64,000 nt of DNA from JAOUJD01 sp963726405 (lineage in GTDB: Bacteria > Pseudomonadota > Gammaproteobacteria > Burkholderiales > Burkholderiaceae_F), in NCBI GenBank assembly GCA_963726405.1, contig CAVSCF010000005.1, positions 777,884 through 841,883 of the forward strand, given 5' to 3'. The notes beneath the pieces are model-generated. The model was given only the letters and a program-made list of their open reading frames with translations, was not told where the DNA came from and ran no database searches. The position numbers and the translations under genes are program-made. Of this stretch, positions 50,827 through 59,181 are shown one piece after another (within the stretch, counting starts at the first letter, position 1; each line of letters starts with the position of its first letter).

Positions 50827-52041
50827 ATGATCGTCGAGTCTCCGGTCAGCGAACCGGAGACGGCAATCAACACGGCAGGACAAGGGAACGTGGATCCGAG
50901 ATTCGGCAGTGTGGCGGAGAAGGCGGAGCCGGCGGCGATCGCCTGGCGGTACAGCCGCCGCGCACTGTTCGGCGAGCGTGCCAAGTGGCTGCCCCCGTAC
51001 CGGCTGGTGCCGTCGTTCGCCAGCGCGGACGGCCAGACCGCGGTGTACCGGCGCCGGTCGCAGATCGTCCTGACCGATGACAGCGACAACACCCAGGTCG
51101 TGCACGACGCCACCGTCAAGCTCGGCGGCAACGAGTACAAGGTGCGCATCGACCAGTACGGTTACGCGCGCCTGGTGCGTCCGAGCCGTTCGCAGCAGCA
51201 CGTCGATCCGCTGTCCAACGTCGTCGACGGCGCGGCCGACATGGAGCGCGACGCCGCGCTCGCCGTCTGCAAGCACCTGAACGAACACGTGGACGGCATC
51301 GCCGTCGCCCATCGCTGGACGCCCTCGCCCATGGCGCAGCTGGTGCCGACCTCGGTGCGGGCGTTTTCCGAACCGCAGCCCGAGCTCCCGCGCAAGGTGC
51401 AGCCGGCCGACGGCAAGGGCGGGCCCAAGGTCCGGCGCAGCGAGATGGACGACTACCTCGATGCCCGCGCGGGCTGGCTCGCGCGCCGCTTCGCATGGGA
51501 AAGCGGACAGCGCGCGCTGCAGGAGCGCGGGGCGCGGGCCGCGCAGGGCGACGCCGCGGCGATGCAGGAGCACCTGCTGACCTGCCTGCACGACGTGCTG
51601 TGGCCGGTGCCCATCCAGGCCGCGTACGAATTCAGCGGCACGGGCGAAGTGCGCATCGACGTCCTGATGCCGGGCTTCGACGTGCTGCCGGATCGCGAGG
51701 CCGTCATCGCCTACGGCAATCGGGTGTCGGTGCAGCGGATGACCGAAGTGAACAAGGTCAAGCTCATGGACCGCCACGCGCTCGGCCTGACGCTGCGGCT
51801 GCTGGGCGAAGTCTTCGCCGCCCTGCCGACGGTGCAGCGTGCGACCGTCACCGCGCTCCAGCAACCCGATCACCGGCCGGCGCGCTACATCGTCTCCGCG
51901 CAGGTCGACCGCACCCGCTGGTCGCAGGTCTACGCCCACGGCAGCGTCATGGCCGACTCTCCCGAGCCCGCCCTCGCCGCCCTCAAGGCCCGCTACAACC
52001 TCACCGGCCTCGGCGCCTTCATGGCGATCGAGCCGTTCTGA
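50827..52041 (+). CDS. Unrecognised protein, tandem paralogue 2
   Basis: The 404-residue protein aligns end to end with its neighbour at 49552: LFGERAKWLPPYRLVPSFAS, YRRRSQIVLTDDSD, RIDQYGYARLVRPSR, DYLDARAGWLARRFAWESGQ and ARYNLTGLGAFMAIEPF. It has a longer N-terminus (SPVSEPETAINTAGQ) and a basic linker (RKVQPADGKGGPKVRR) in place of the proline run. Strong conservation of WLPP.RLVPSFASADGQ and YNLTGLGAF marks likely functional surfaces. No family is recognised. The pair arose by tandem duplication and is probably co-transcribed. Confidence 0.7.
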   Translation: MIVESPVSEPETAINTAGQGNVDPRFGSVAEKAEPAAIAWRYSRRALFGERAKWLPPYRLVPSFASADGQTAVYRRRSQIVLTDDSDNTQVVHDATVKLGGNEYKVRIDQYGYARLVRPSRSQQHVDPLSNVVDGAADMERDAALAVCKHLNEHVDGIAVAHRWTPSPMAQLVPTSVRAFSEPQPELPRKVQPADGKGGPKVRRSEMDDYLDARAGWLARRFAWESGQRALQERGARAAQGDAAAMQEHLLTCLHDVLWPVPIQAAYEFSGTGEVRIDVLMPGFDVLPDREAVIAYGNRVSVQRMTEVNKVKLMDRHALGLTLRLLGEVFAALPTVQRATVTALQQPDHRPARYIVSAQVDRTRWSQVYAHGSVMADSPEPALAALKARYNLTGLGAFMAIEPF

Positions 52042-52200
52042 AAATCGGCGTCTGACCCCACATCGATGTTGACGAGCAGCGCTGCGCCGGACGTCACAGG
52101 CGAACAGCAGGGGAGGATGTTCGCCGTGTGACGCCGGTCCTGTCGCAGCCCCCGGGGGCGCGGGGAAGTGGAATACTCGCCGCTTGCCCCGGAGTCACCA

Positions 52201-52848
52201 ATGACGCGCTTTTGGTTCGCATTAGTAGCTACAGCCGTCGCGACGCTCGCCTGCGCGCAGGCGCCCCACACGCACGACCACAGCTTTTCCGGCGCCGAGC
52301 ACTGGGCCAAGGTGTTCGACGATCCCGCGCGCGATGCGTGGCAGAAGCCGCATGAAGTGATCCAGGCGTTGAAGCTCGCCCCGGACGCCGCGGTGGCCGA
52401 CATCGGCGCCGGCACCGGCTATTTCGCCGTGCGTCTTGCGCACATGACGTCGAAGGGCCGCGTCTACGCCGTCGACATCGAGCCGGACATGGTGCAGTAC
52501 CTCGGAGAGCGCGCACGGAAGTCCGGGTTGAAGAACCTCGTCCCCGTGCAGGGCGCGCCCGACGATCCCAGGCTGCCGGACAAGGTCGACCTCGCGCTGA
52601 TGGTCGACGTCTATCACCACATCGGCCAGCGCGAGGCGTACTTCCGCAAGCTCGCCGGCAGCCTGAAGCCGGGCGGGGCGGTGGCGATCATCGACTTCAC
52701 CAAGGAGTCGCCCGTCGGGCCGCCGCCGTCGACGCGACTCGCCGCGAGCGAGGTGAAGACCGAGATGCAGCGCGCGGGTTATGTGCTCGCCACCGAGCAC
52801 GGTTTCCTGCCGAACCAGTACTTCCTGGTCTTCCGCCCGCGTCAGTGA
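52201..52848 (+). CDS. Exported SAM-dependent methyltransferase-like protein
   Basis: The 215-residue protein has a signal peptide (FWFALVATAVATLACAQA) before a class I methyltransferase domain: VADIGAGTGYFAVRLA, RVYAVDIEPDMVQYL, LALMVDVYHHIGQRE and AVAIIDFTKESP. The predicted export of a SAM-dependent enzyme is odd, because SAM is cytoplasmic, but this domain set (HSFSGAEHWAKVFDDPAR and so on) recurs in proteobacteria with a signal sequence. ATG 52201 is preferred over the in-frame start at 52168 because it puts the hydrophobic segment at the N-terminus. Confidence 0.8.
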   Translation: MTRFWFALVATAVATLACAQAPHTHDHSFSGAEHWAKVFDDPARDAWQKPHEVIQALKLAPDAAVADIGAGTGYFAVRLAHMTSKGRVYAVDIEPDMVQYLGERARKSGLKNLVPVQGAPDDPRLPDKVDLALMVDVYHHIGQREAYFRKLAGSLKPGGAVAIIDFTKESPVGPPPSTRLAASEVKTEMQRAGYVLATEHGFLPNQYFLVFRPRQ

Positions 52849-52968
52849 CCGGCCCGGCTCATCGCCGAGCGCGGGTCGACTGATCCTGTGAACGCATGAA
52901 CCGGCGGCGGGACGCGAGCGGACCCGCGACGCCGCGGATCGCGCTCGCGGGCTACGGCGATGGGAGCG

Positions 52969-53433
52969 TCACGCGGCTTGTCCGCTGGCGGCGGCCATGC
53001 GCCGCTCCAGTTCGTCCGGCGGCACGTCCTCGACGTGCGTTGCCAGCATCCAGCGATGGCCGAACGGGTCGACCAGCGTGCCGGTGCGGTCGCCCCAGAA
53101 CTGGTTCGCGAGATTCTGCTCGATCGCGCCGCCGGCCTTGAGCGCCTGCGCGAACATCGCGTCGACATCATCGACATAGACCATCATGCTGGCAGTGGCG
53201 CCGCCGCGCGCCTTGGGGCCACGCAGGTTCATGTCGGGCCACTCGTCCGACAGCATCACGTGCGAGTCGCCGATGATGATTTCGGCGTGGCCGATCTTGT
53301 CGCCCATCGGCAGGCGGAAGAGTTCCTTCGCATTGAATGCCTTCGCATAGAACTCGATCGCCGCCTTCGCGTCGTCGACGAGCAGGTACGGCGTGACGCT
53401 GTGATAACCCTCGGGTCTGGATTGCACGGCCAT
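52969..53433 (-). CDS. VOC-superfamily protein (PhnB/glyoxalase-like)
   Basis: A 154-residue protein of two beta-alpha-beta modules: SVTPYLLVDDAKAAIEFYAK, IGHAEIIIGDSHVMLSDEW, MMVYVDDVDAMFAQALKAGG and GDRTGTLVDPFGHRWMLATH. Possible metal ligands are His in GHAEI and Glu/His in the second module. This PhnB-like branch is mostly uncharacterised. CAGGAGAT precedes the ATG at 53433. It is divergent from the next gene, with a 180-bp gap. Confidence 0.83.
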   Translation of the reverse strand: MAVQSRPEGYHSVTPYLLVDDAKAAIEFYAKAFNAKELFRLPMGDKIGHAEIIIGDSHVMLSDEWPDMNLRGPKARGGATASMMVYVDDVDAMFAQALKAGGAIEQNLANQFWGDRTGTLVDPFGHRWMLATHVEDVPPDELERRMAAASGQAA

Positions 53434-53613
53434 GGGAATCTCCTGTGGGAGGGGAGCAGGGCCGGGCAGTCTGCTACAGGGGCGCGACGAGGCCAAGGGC
53501 CAATGCGACGAATCGGGATGGGACCGCATCGGCCGCCCGTTGATGGTCATCAACCGCTCGCGCGCCACGACTCCTACCTTGCAAGTAGGGTTTGTGCAGT
53601 TGCAGGAGGAGTC

Positions 53614-53916
53614 ATGACACGAACAGCCCACACCGCCAACCTGCATCCGGCGCATTCGGAGCGCATGCGCGAGGAACTGGCGGCGCCGACCGACGACGAG
53701 AGCTCGCGCGTGGTCGCGCGTCCCGACGGCTTCTACTGGGTCGCCGACGATGGCCACCAGGAGTTCGGCCCGTTCACCTCGGCGGCGGAGGCGCTGCTCG
53801 CGCTCCGGTCCGGCATCGAAACCGGCCTCGAACCGGACGATTCGATGCCGGGGGTGGAAGCGGAGATCCGCTTCATCGAGCCCAACGTGAACAACGAGGG
53901 TGCGCCGGAAGAATAG
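53614..53916 (+). CDS. Hypothetical 100-residue acidic protein
   Basis: A soluble, acidic protein with VVARPDGFYWVADDGHQEFG and FTSAAEALLALRSGIETGLE, then EAEIRFIEPNVNNEG. The ADDGHQEFGPF...EAL pattern looks like a small DUF fold sometimes placed near regulatory genes. An ideal ribosome site (GGAGGAG) precedes ATG 53614. It is followed 10 bases later by a PRPP-synthetase-like gene, so they are likely co-transcribed. Confidence 0.65.
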   Translation: MTRTAHTANLHPAHSERMREELAAPTDDESSRVVARPDGFYWVADDGHQEFGPFTSAAEALLALRSGIETGLEPDDSMPGVEAEIRFIEPNVNNEGAPEE

Positions 53917-53926
53917 ACAGCCAGCC

Positions 53927-54889
53927 ATGCTGCTGTTCGCCCTGGACGCCACGCGCGCGTTCGGCACCCGCGTCGCGGAGGTGCTGGGCCTCGCCCTGGC
54001 GCCCCACGAGGAGCGGACGTTCGAGGACGCCGAGCACAAGATCCGCCCGCTCGCCGATCCGCTCGGCAAGGATTGCGTCGTCGTCCAGAGCCTGCACGGC
54101 GAGCCGGCCTGCAGCGGTGACGACAAGCTCGTGCGACTGCTCATGTTCCTCGCGGCGTTGCGCGACCATGGCGCCCGCCGCGTGATCGCCGTCGTGCCGT
54201 ACCTCGCGTATGCGCGCAAGGATCGCCGCACGCAGCCCTTCGACCCGGTCTCGATCCGCGTCGTCGCGCAGCTCTTCGAGGCGGTGGGTTGCGACGCGCT
54301 GCTGACGCTCGAGGCGCACAACGCCGCGGCCTTCGACAACGCTTTCCGCATGCGCGCGGTGAGCCTCTCGCCCAACGCGCTTTACACCGAAGTCGTCCTG
54401 GCTGTGGCCGCCGGCGAGGCCCTCGCGGTCGCATCGCCCGACATCGGTGGCGTGAAGCGCGCGCAGCTCTGGCGCGAAGCGCTCGAGAAAGCGGCCGGGC
54501 GGCCGATCGGCCAGGCGTTCGTCGATAAGCGGCGCGCCGCGGGCGTCGTCAGCGGCGGCGATGTAGTCACCGGCGACGTTGCCGGCGCGACGGTGTTGAT
54601 CGTCGACGACCTCATCGCGACCTTCGGCACCATCGACCGCGCCGCGAACTCGCTGATCAAGGCCGGCGCGCAACGCGTGCTCGCATTCGCCGCGCATGGC
54701 CTCTTCGTCCGCCCCGCCGCCGACGTGCTCGCGCAAACCGCGGTCGCGCGCGTGTTCGTCACGGACACGGTTCCGCTGTTCCGGCTCGAAGGTCACTCCG
54801 CGCGCTCGCGGGTCGACGTTCTGCCTTGCGCGGCGCTGTTCGCCGAGGCGATCCGGCACGAGCTTGGCATACAGCCGGCCACGCGCTGA
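53927..54889 (+). CDS. Divergent ribose-phosphate pyrophosphokinase (PRPP synthetase-like)
   Basis: The 320-residue protein has the two-domain PRPP-synthetase layout: YLAYARKDRRTQPFDPVSIR (the ATP/ribose-5-phosphate loop region), LLTLEAHNAAAFDNAF in place of the usual D(L/H)HA..IQGFF, and the PRPP loop TVLIVDDLIATFGTIDRAAN in place of DDMIDTAGT. It probably forms PRPP from ribose-5-phosphate and ATP, but the altered loops suggest different regulation or phosphate-donor use. PRPP is the co-substrate of the phosphoribosyltransferases encoded at 58.5-60.5 kb. Confidence 0.8.
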   Translation: MLLFALDATRAFGTRVAEVLGLALAPHEERTFEDAEHKIRPLADPLGKDCVVVQSLHGEPACSGDDKLVRLLMFLAALRDHGARRVIAVVPYLAYARKDRRTQPFDPVSIRVVAQLFEAVGCDALLTLEAHNAAAFDNAFRMRAVSLSPNALYTEVVLAVAAGEALAVASPDIGGVKRAQLWREALEKAAGRPIGQAFVDKRRAAGVVSGGDVVTGDVAGATVLIVDDLIATFGTIDRAANSLIKAGAQRVLAFAAHGLFVRPAADVLAQTAVARVFVTDTVPLFRLEGHSARSRVDVLPCAALFAEAIRHELGIQPATR

Positions 54890-54917
54890 GCGCCGAACCA
54901 GTGATGGCAACAACGTG

Positions 54918-55157
54918 ATGACGATGAATGCATCGCCCGCTCCGGTCGGCAAGGCGGCGCTGACCGGACGGGTCGCGCTCCTGCTGGCGGCCTTCGCCTG
55001 CGCGGTTGCCGCCTCCCTTGCCGCCGGATTGGCGTCGCTCGTCCTGGTCGTTGCCGCCTTCGCGCTCGCCGGCGCGGCCTTCGTCAGGCCAGTGGCAATC
55101 CGCCTCGGTGCGATGCTGAAACCCGCGGCCCGCGGTTCAGCCCCGGGAGCCCGCTAG
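54918..55157 (+). CDS. Small two-helix membrane protein
   Basis: A 79-residue protein with two hydrophobic helices, VALLLAAFACAVAASLAAGL and SLVLVVAAFALAGAAFV, and a basic tail (RPVAIRLGAMLKPAARG). ATG 54918 follows GTG ATG; the ribosome site is weak. It starts 28 bases after the PRPP-synthetase-like stop. Low-complexity Ala content limits inference; no family is recognised. Confidence 0.5.
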   Translation: MTMNASPAPVGKAALTGRVALLLAAFACAVAASLAAGLASLVLVVAAFALAGAAFVRPVAIRLGAMLKPAARGSAPGAR

Positions 55158-55228
55158 GCGCTCGTCGCGTTCGTCGCGTGCGACGGGCACGGCCCGCGCC
55201 AGCCGTACGGAGAACCGGACGGGCCGCT

Positions 55229-56509
55229 TCAGCGGCTCGCAACCGGTATGCGCACGGTGTAACGCACCGCGGCGTCGAGGTCGACCACGCGGACGACCAC
55301 CACGCCGCCTGCCGCGTCGGGCCGGGGAAAGAAGACGAGCCCCGATGTCGTGGCACGCGGGCCGGTGACGCCGTCGGCCAGCGTCTGGGACGTCGCGGCG
55401 GCACTCCATGCGGCGTACTCCGACTGATGGCGAGTGACTTCGGCGGCGCTGATGAGTGCCGCGAACAAGGCCGGCAGCGCGGCGGCGCCGACACCCGGTG
55501 CGACCGCCAGCCCGAAGGGCAGGCGCGTGACGAGTGCCGCCGCCACGGCGGGCGGAATCGGTTCCAGCGCTGCTGCGCCTTCCGGGATCCACTCGATGTC
55601 GGCGGGGTCCAGCGCGAGACGGCGCTCGGCCTCGTTGCGAAGCGTGATGCGCACCGCGATCAGCGGCGGGTCGGGCGCACGTTCTTCGGACGGCGGCGTG
55701 CTCGGTCTCGGCAGTGCGGCCCGTTCGACCGTCATCGTGAACACACCCGGGTAGCCGGCCTCGACCGCTTCCGACGACGACAGCGCACCTTTCGTCGACA
55801 GCAACGAAAGCGGGGCGTTCGCGTCCGCCGTGCCTTCGCCACGCGTCCAGCGGATGAGTTCCGGGACGCGGTTGAAGCTGTGCGTGAACGCGTCCACGCC
55901 GTCTTCGACGGCGCGCCGTGGCGCTTCGATCAGGTAACCCTGTTCGCCGCGTGGCGCCGGTGGCGAGTCTTTCGTGCGCGGTTGGCGGTCCACGTCCGAC
56001 GGGAAGCGACCGAAGCCGCGTACCGTCCACTCGGCGACTGCCGCGCCCCCGGCGTCGCTGAGTCGGAATCGGTACTCGACCTGCGAGTAGAACGGCCCTT
56101 CCATGCGGTGCGACGCATTGAGGTACCGGAGTCCGACGATCGACGGCTCGAGCAGCGAGACGTCGCGCGGCGCACCGCCGGTGCTCGCCGGCGTATCGGT
56201 CGGCGAGGCTTCGCGCGCGTCGGCGAACAGTCGCGGATAGGTCGCCCGCAACGCCTTGTCGCTCGCCTCGCCGATCTTCAACGGCACGTAGTACTTGTTG
56301 CCGTACGGCTCCAGCGTTTCCTGTCGGTCACGGAACTCCGCCGAATGAAGGAACGCGATGGGACGATCGATGCGCGCGGTCGGCTGCGCGGGCGCGGCCT
56401 CGAAGACCAGCGGCTCGCTGGCGCATCCGGCGACGACGAGGGCGCAGAGCGCGAACAGGGTGCGCAGGGCGCGTTGCGATGCGCGGCGCGCAAGCGGCTC
56501 GGTCCGCAT
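55229..56509 (-). CDS. Uncharacterised outer-membrane lipoprotein
   Basis: The 426-residue precursor has lipobox VAGC (LRTLFALCALVVAGC), then PIAFLHSAEFRDRQETLEPY, YVPLKIGEASDKALRATYPR, VEYRFRLSDAGGAAVAEWTV and a C-terminal domain with VRITLRNEAERRLALDPADI, the mark of a small immunoglobulin-like envelope fold. AAGGAG precedes ATG 56509. Early GEASDKALRATYPRLF resembles lipoproteins that respond to cell-envelope load, but the family is not recognised. No operon partner is apparent. Confidence 0.75.
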   Translation of the reverse strand: MRTEPLARRASQRALRTLFALCALVVAGCASEPLVFEAAPAQPTARIDRPIAFLHSAEFRDRQETLEPYGNKYYVPLKIGEASDKALRATYPRLFADAREASPTDTPASTGGAPRDVSLLEPSIVGLRYLNASHRMEGPFYSQVEYRFRLSDAGGAAVAEWTVRGFGRFPSDVDRQPRTKDSPPAPRGEQGYLIEAPRRAVEDGVDAFTHSFNRVPELIRWTRGEGTADANAPLSLLSTKGALSSSEAVEAGYPGVFTMTVERAALPRPSTPPSEERAPDPPLIAVRITLRNEAERRLALDPADIEWIPEGAAALEPIPPAVAAALVTRLPFGLAVAPGVGAAALPALFAALISAAEVTRHQSEYAAWSAAATSQTLADGVTGPRATTSGLVFFPRPDAAGGVVVVRVVDLDAAVRYTVRIPVASR

Positions 56510-56666
56510 GTTCGGAACTCCTTCCTGCTTCACCGTAGTCGGTGTCCGACCCGCGCTCCAGTCGCCTGCATCGGCCCGGTTGACGGCGCGCAAGGGGATC
56601 CGTTCCCAGACGCGCCCTGCGGCGACGCGGCCCGCAGTCGCAAGACGTGCCGCAAGCCCTCAGGAG

Positions 56667-57692
56667 CTAGGCCAGCGCCTTCAGGGCGTCGCGCGCCTCG
56701 GCCAGATAGCGTGACGCCTGCGGCAACCAGCGCTGCGGCGTGCGCGGATGGGCGTCGAGCAGGTGCGCGGCTGACAGCCGCGCGCGCAGGAGCGCCCGGT
56801 GCGCCGTGTAGAGAGCCTGCACGGCGGGCGAGGGCGCGTCGCCGAGTGCGCGTGCGACCTGCGCGAGCAGCGTGCCCTCGATCCAGGCCGCGCCGAGCAT
56901 CCGGCACTCGAGGCCGAGGAAGGCGAGTTCATCGAACGGGTCCACTTCGCGCAGCTCGGCGTTGAACTCCAGGCAGTCGATCACCACCGGCGTGCCGTCG
57001 AGCACGATGTGCTCCGGCCGCAGGTCGCCGTGGCCCTCGCGCAGGTGACCGTCCTCGGCGCGCCGGCCGAGCGCTTCGGCATGGCGGCTTCGGAGCGCGT
57101 CGGCGGCGTCGAGCACCGGCGCCGCCTGGGCGCTGTCGAACTCCGCCGTGAGCAGCACGGCGCGGTTGGCAGCCTGCAGCGCGTCGAACCGGCGCAGGTA
57201 GGCGTCCGCCGACAACGGCACGTGGCGCGCCGTTCGGAAGAAGCTGGCGAGCCGGTGCCCGAGCCGCTCGATGTCGTCCGGGCTCACGCTATCGCTGCGG
57301 ATTGCCGCGTCGAGCATGCGGTCGGCCGGGAGCCGGTGCATCTCCACCAGCCAGTCGATCGGCTCGCCCGCGGGCGCCGCGCCGACGGCGAGCTGCCCGT
57401 TTGCGGTGGCCACCAGCGGCGTGACGCCGATGTACACGTCCGGCGCGAGGCGGCGGTTGAGGCGCACCTCTTCTTCGCAGTTGAACGCCCGCAACGCCAC
57501 CGTGGAGAAGTCCAGGAAGGGCGTGCGGACCGGCTTCTTGAGCTTCAACACGCGGTCCCCGGCCGCGAACAGCCAGGACATGTGCGTCTCGGTCACTTCC
57601 GGCCGTACTCCACCGTGCGCCACGGGCGACCCGAGGAAGCGCACCTTGTCGGCGGTCGAAACCGAGCGGCCGGACAGCGGATCGGGCGTCAT
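56667..57692 (-). CDS. Aminoglycoside-phosphotransferase-like kinase-fold protein (COG2187 type)
   Basis: A 341-residue protein with the kinase-like fold: RVLKLKKPVRTPFLDFST (nucleotide-binding lysines), WLVEMHRLPADRML (hinge) and the catalytic HGDLRPEHIVLDGTPVVIDC, with Asp in HGD and in IDC. COG2187 proteins are often fused to or neighbours of P-loop ATPases and small-molecule kinases; the substrate is unknown. ATG 57692 is chosen, with weak ribosome-site support; an in-frame start at 57800 would add 36 residues. Divergent from the hydrolase operon. Confidence 0.75.
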   Translation of the reverse strand: MTPDPLSGRSVSTADKVRFLGSPVAHGGVRPEVTETHMSWLFAAGDRVLKLKKPVRTPFLDFSTVALRAFNCEEEVRLNRRLAPDVYIGVTPLVATANGQLAVGAAPAGEPIDWLVEMHRLPADRMLDAAIRSDSVSPDDIERLGHRLASFFRTARHVPLSADAYLRRFDALQAANRAVLLTAEFDSAQAAPVLDAADALRSRHAEALGRRAEDGHLREGHGDLRPEHIVLDGTPVVIDCLEFNAELREVDPFDELAFLGLECRMLGAAWIEGTLLAQVARALGDAPSPAVQALYTAHRALLRARLSAAHLLDAHPRTPQRWLPQASRYLAEARDALKALA

Positions 57693-57827
57693 GGGGAGGG
57701 TGTCTTGCTGGCGAAGGTCCCGTTGAATGCGTTGACTGCCGTCAAGGGGCACGGGACGGCGCCGCCGATGCTGGATTTGTACATCCGTGGATGGCCGCAT
57801 GCCTTCGTCTGCGGCAAGGAGGCCTCA

Positions 57828-58502
57828 ATGACGTTCCATGAAACATCGCGCGACCTGCGGATCGGTCCGCATCGGCTTCCGGCGAACCTGCAGCTTCCGG
57901 CCGGTCCGCTGCGCGGCCTGGTGCTGTTCGCGCATGGCAGCGGCAGCAGCCGCCTGAGCCCGCGCAACCGGTTCGTGGCCGATGCCCTGAACCAGCGGGG
58001 CCTTGCCACCCTGCTGTTCGACCTGCTGAGCGACGCGGAATCGGCCGACCGCGCGAACGTGTTCGACATTCCGCTGCTGGCGCAGCGGCTCGGCGAGGCG
58101 CTGGACTGGCAGGCCGAGTTCGAGGAACTCGCCCATCTGCCGACGGGTTTGTTCGGCGCCAGCACGGGGGCGGCGGCCGCGCTGGTGGCGGCGGCGAACG
58201 CGCCGGAGCGCATCACGGCGGTGGTGTCGCGCGGCGGGCGGCCCGACCTCGCCGCGGACGCGCTGCCGCGCGTGCGCGCGCCGACCCTGCTGATCGTCGG
58301 CGGTGCGGACTACGACGTGCTCGCACTGAACCGCTGGGCCGCTGAGCGCATGACGTGCGAGCACGCGGTCCGCGTGGTCCCGGGCGCGACGCACCTCTTC
58401 GAGGAGCGCGGCACCCTCGACGCGGTGGCGCAACTCGCGGGCGCGTGGTTCGTGCAGCACATGCGCGAATCGCAGCCCATGCGGGAAGAGAGCCATGCGT
58501 GA
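57828..58502 (+). CDS. Alpha/beta hydrolase (dienelactone-hydrolase-like)
   Basis: The 224-residue enzyme has the oxyanion region LVLFAHGSGSSRLSPRNR, nucleophile Ser in LFGASTGAAAAL, Asp in VGGADYDVLAL and His in PGATHLFEERG. Proteins of this group are often fused or coupled to a phosphoribosyltransferase, as here: the next gene starts 8 bases before this one ends. AAGGAGG precedes ATG 57828. Role unknown; possibly hydrolysis of a small ester or lactone. Confidence 0.83.
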   Translation: MTFHETSRDLRIGPHRLPANLQLPAGPLRGLVLFAHGSGSSRLSPRNRFVADALNQRGLATLLFDLLSDAESADRANVFDIPLLAQRLGEALDWQAEFEELAHLPTGLFGASTGAAAALVAAANAPERITAVVSRGGRPDLAADALPRVRAPTLLIVGGADYDVLALNRWAAERMTCEHAVRVVPGATHLFEERGTLDAVAQLAGAWFVQHMRESQPMREESHA

Positions 58503-59181
58503 CGACGGACTGCCCTTCCAGGACCGCGTGACGGCCGGTCGTGCGCTCGGCGCGCGACTGGCGGCGATGGGGCTCGCCGATCCGGTGGTGCTGGCCCTGC
58601 CGCGCGGCGGCGTACCCGTCGGTCTCGAGGTCGCGCGGGCGCTGAACGCGCCGCTCGACCTGCTGCTGGTGCGCAAGATCGGGGTGCCCTGGCAGCCCGA
58701 ACTCGCGGTCGCCGCCGTGATGGACGGCGGCGCGCCGGTCATCGTCGTCGAGCCGCACGTGCAGGCGGCAGCGGGCGTGGACCGCGCGTACATCGAAGAC
58801 CGCGCCACGCAGGAACTGAAGGAGATCGAGCGCCGCCGCGCCACGTACCTCGCGAACCGGGCGCCGGAGCCGGTCGAGGGCCGCACCGCGATCGTGGTCG
58901 ACGACGGCATCGCGACCGGCACCACGATGCGCGCCGCGTTGCGCGGGCTGCGGCAACGCCGGCCCGCGCGCCTGGTGCTCGCGGTCCCGGTGGCGCCGCC
59001 CGAGACGATCGAGCAACTGCGGCTCGAAGTGGACGACGTCGTCTGCCTCGCGCAGCCGGAACCCTTCGGCGCGATCGGTTACTTCTACCTCGACTTCCAT
59101 CAGCTGACGGACGACGAAGTGATCGCGCTGATGCGACAGGCACCGCGCGGAGCGGTGGAGGAGCAATCGGCCGCCTCATGA
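58495..59181 (+). CDS. Phosphoribosyltransferase-family protein
   Basis: The 228-residue protein has the PRPP-binding loop AIVVDDGIATGTTMRAAL and the hood/flexible-loop region ALPRGGVPVGLEVARAL and VRKIGVPWQPELAVAAV. It belongs to the PRTase type I group; the substrate base is not clear from the motifs. It overlaps the hydrolase upstream by 8 bases and the nicotinate phosphoribosyltransferase downstream by 4 (ATGA), so it is an integral part of this operon. Confidence 0.84.
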   Translation: MRDDGLPFQDRVTAGRALGARLAAMGLADPVVLALPRGGVPVGLEVARALNAPLDLLLVRKIGVPWQPELAVAAVMDGGAPVIVVEPHVQAAAGVDRAYIEDRATQELKEIERRRATYLANRAPEPVEGRTAIVVDDGIATGTTMRAALRGLRQRRPARLVLAVPVAPPETIEQLRLEVDDVVCLAQPEPFGAIGYFYLDFHQLTDDEVIALMRQAPRGAVEEQSAAS

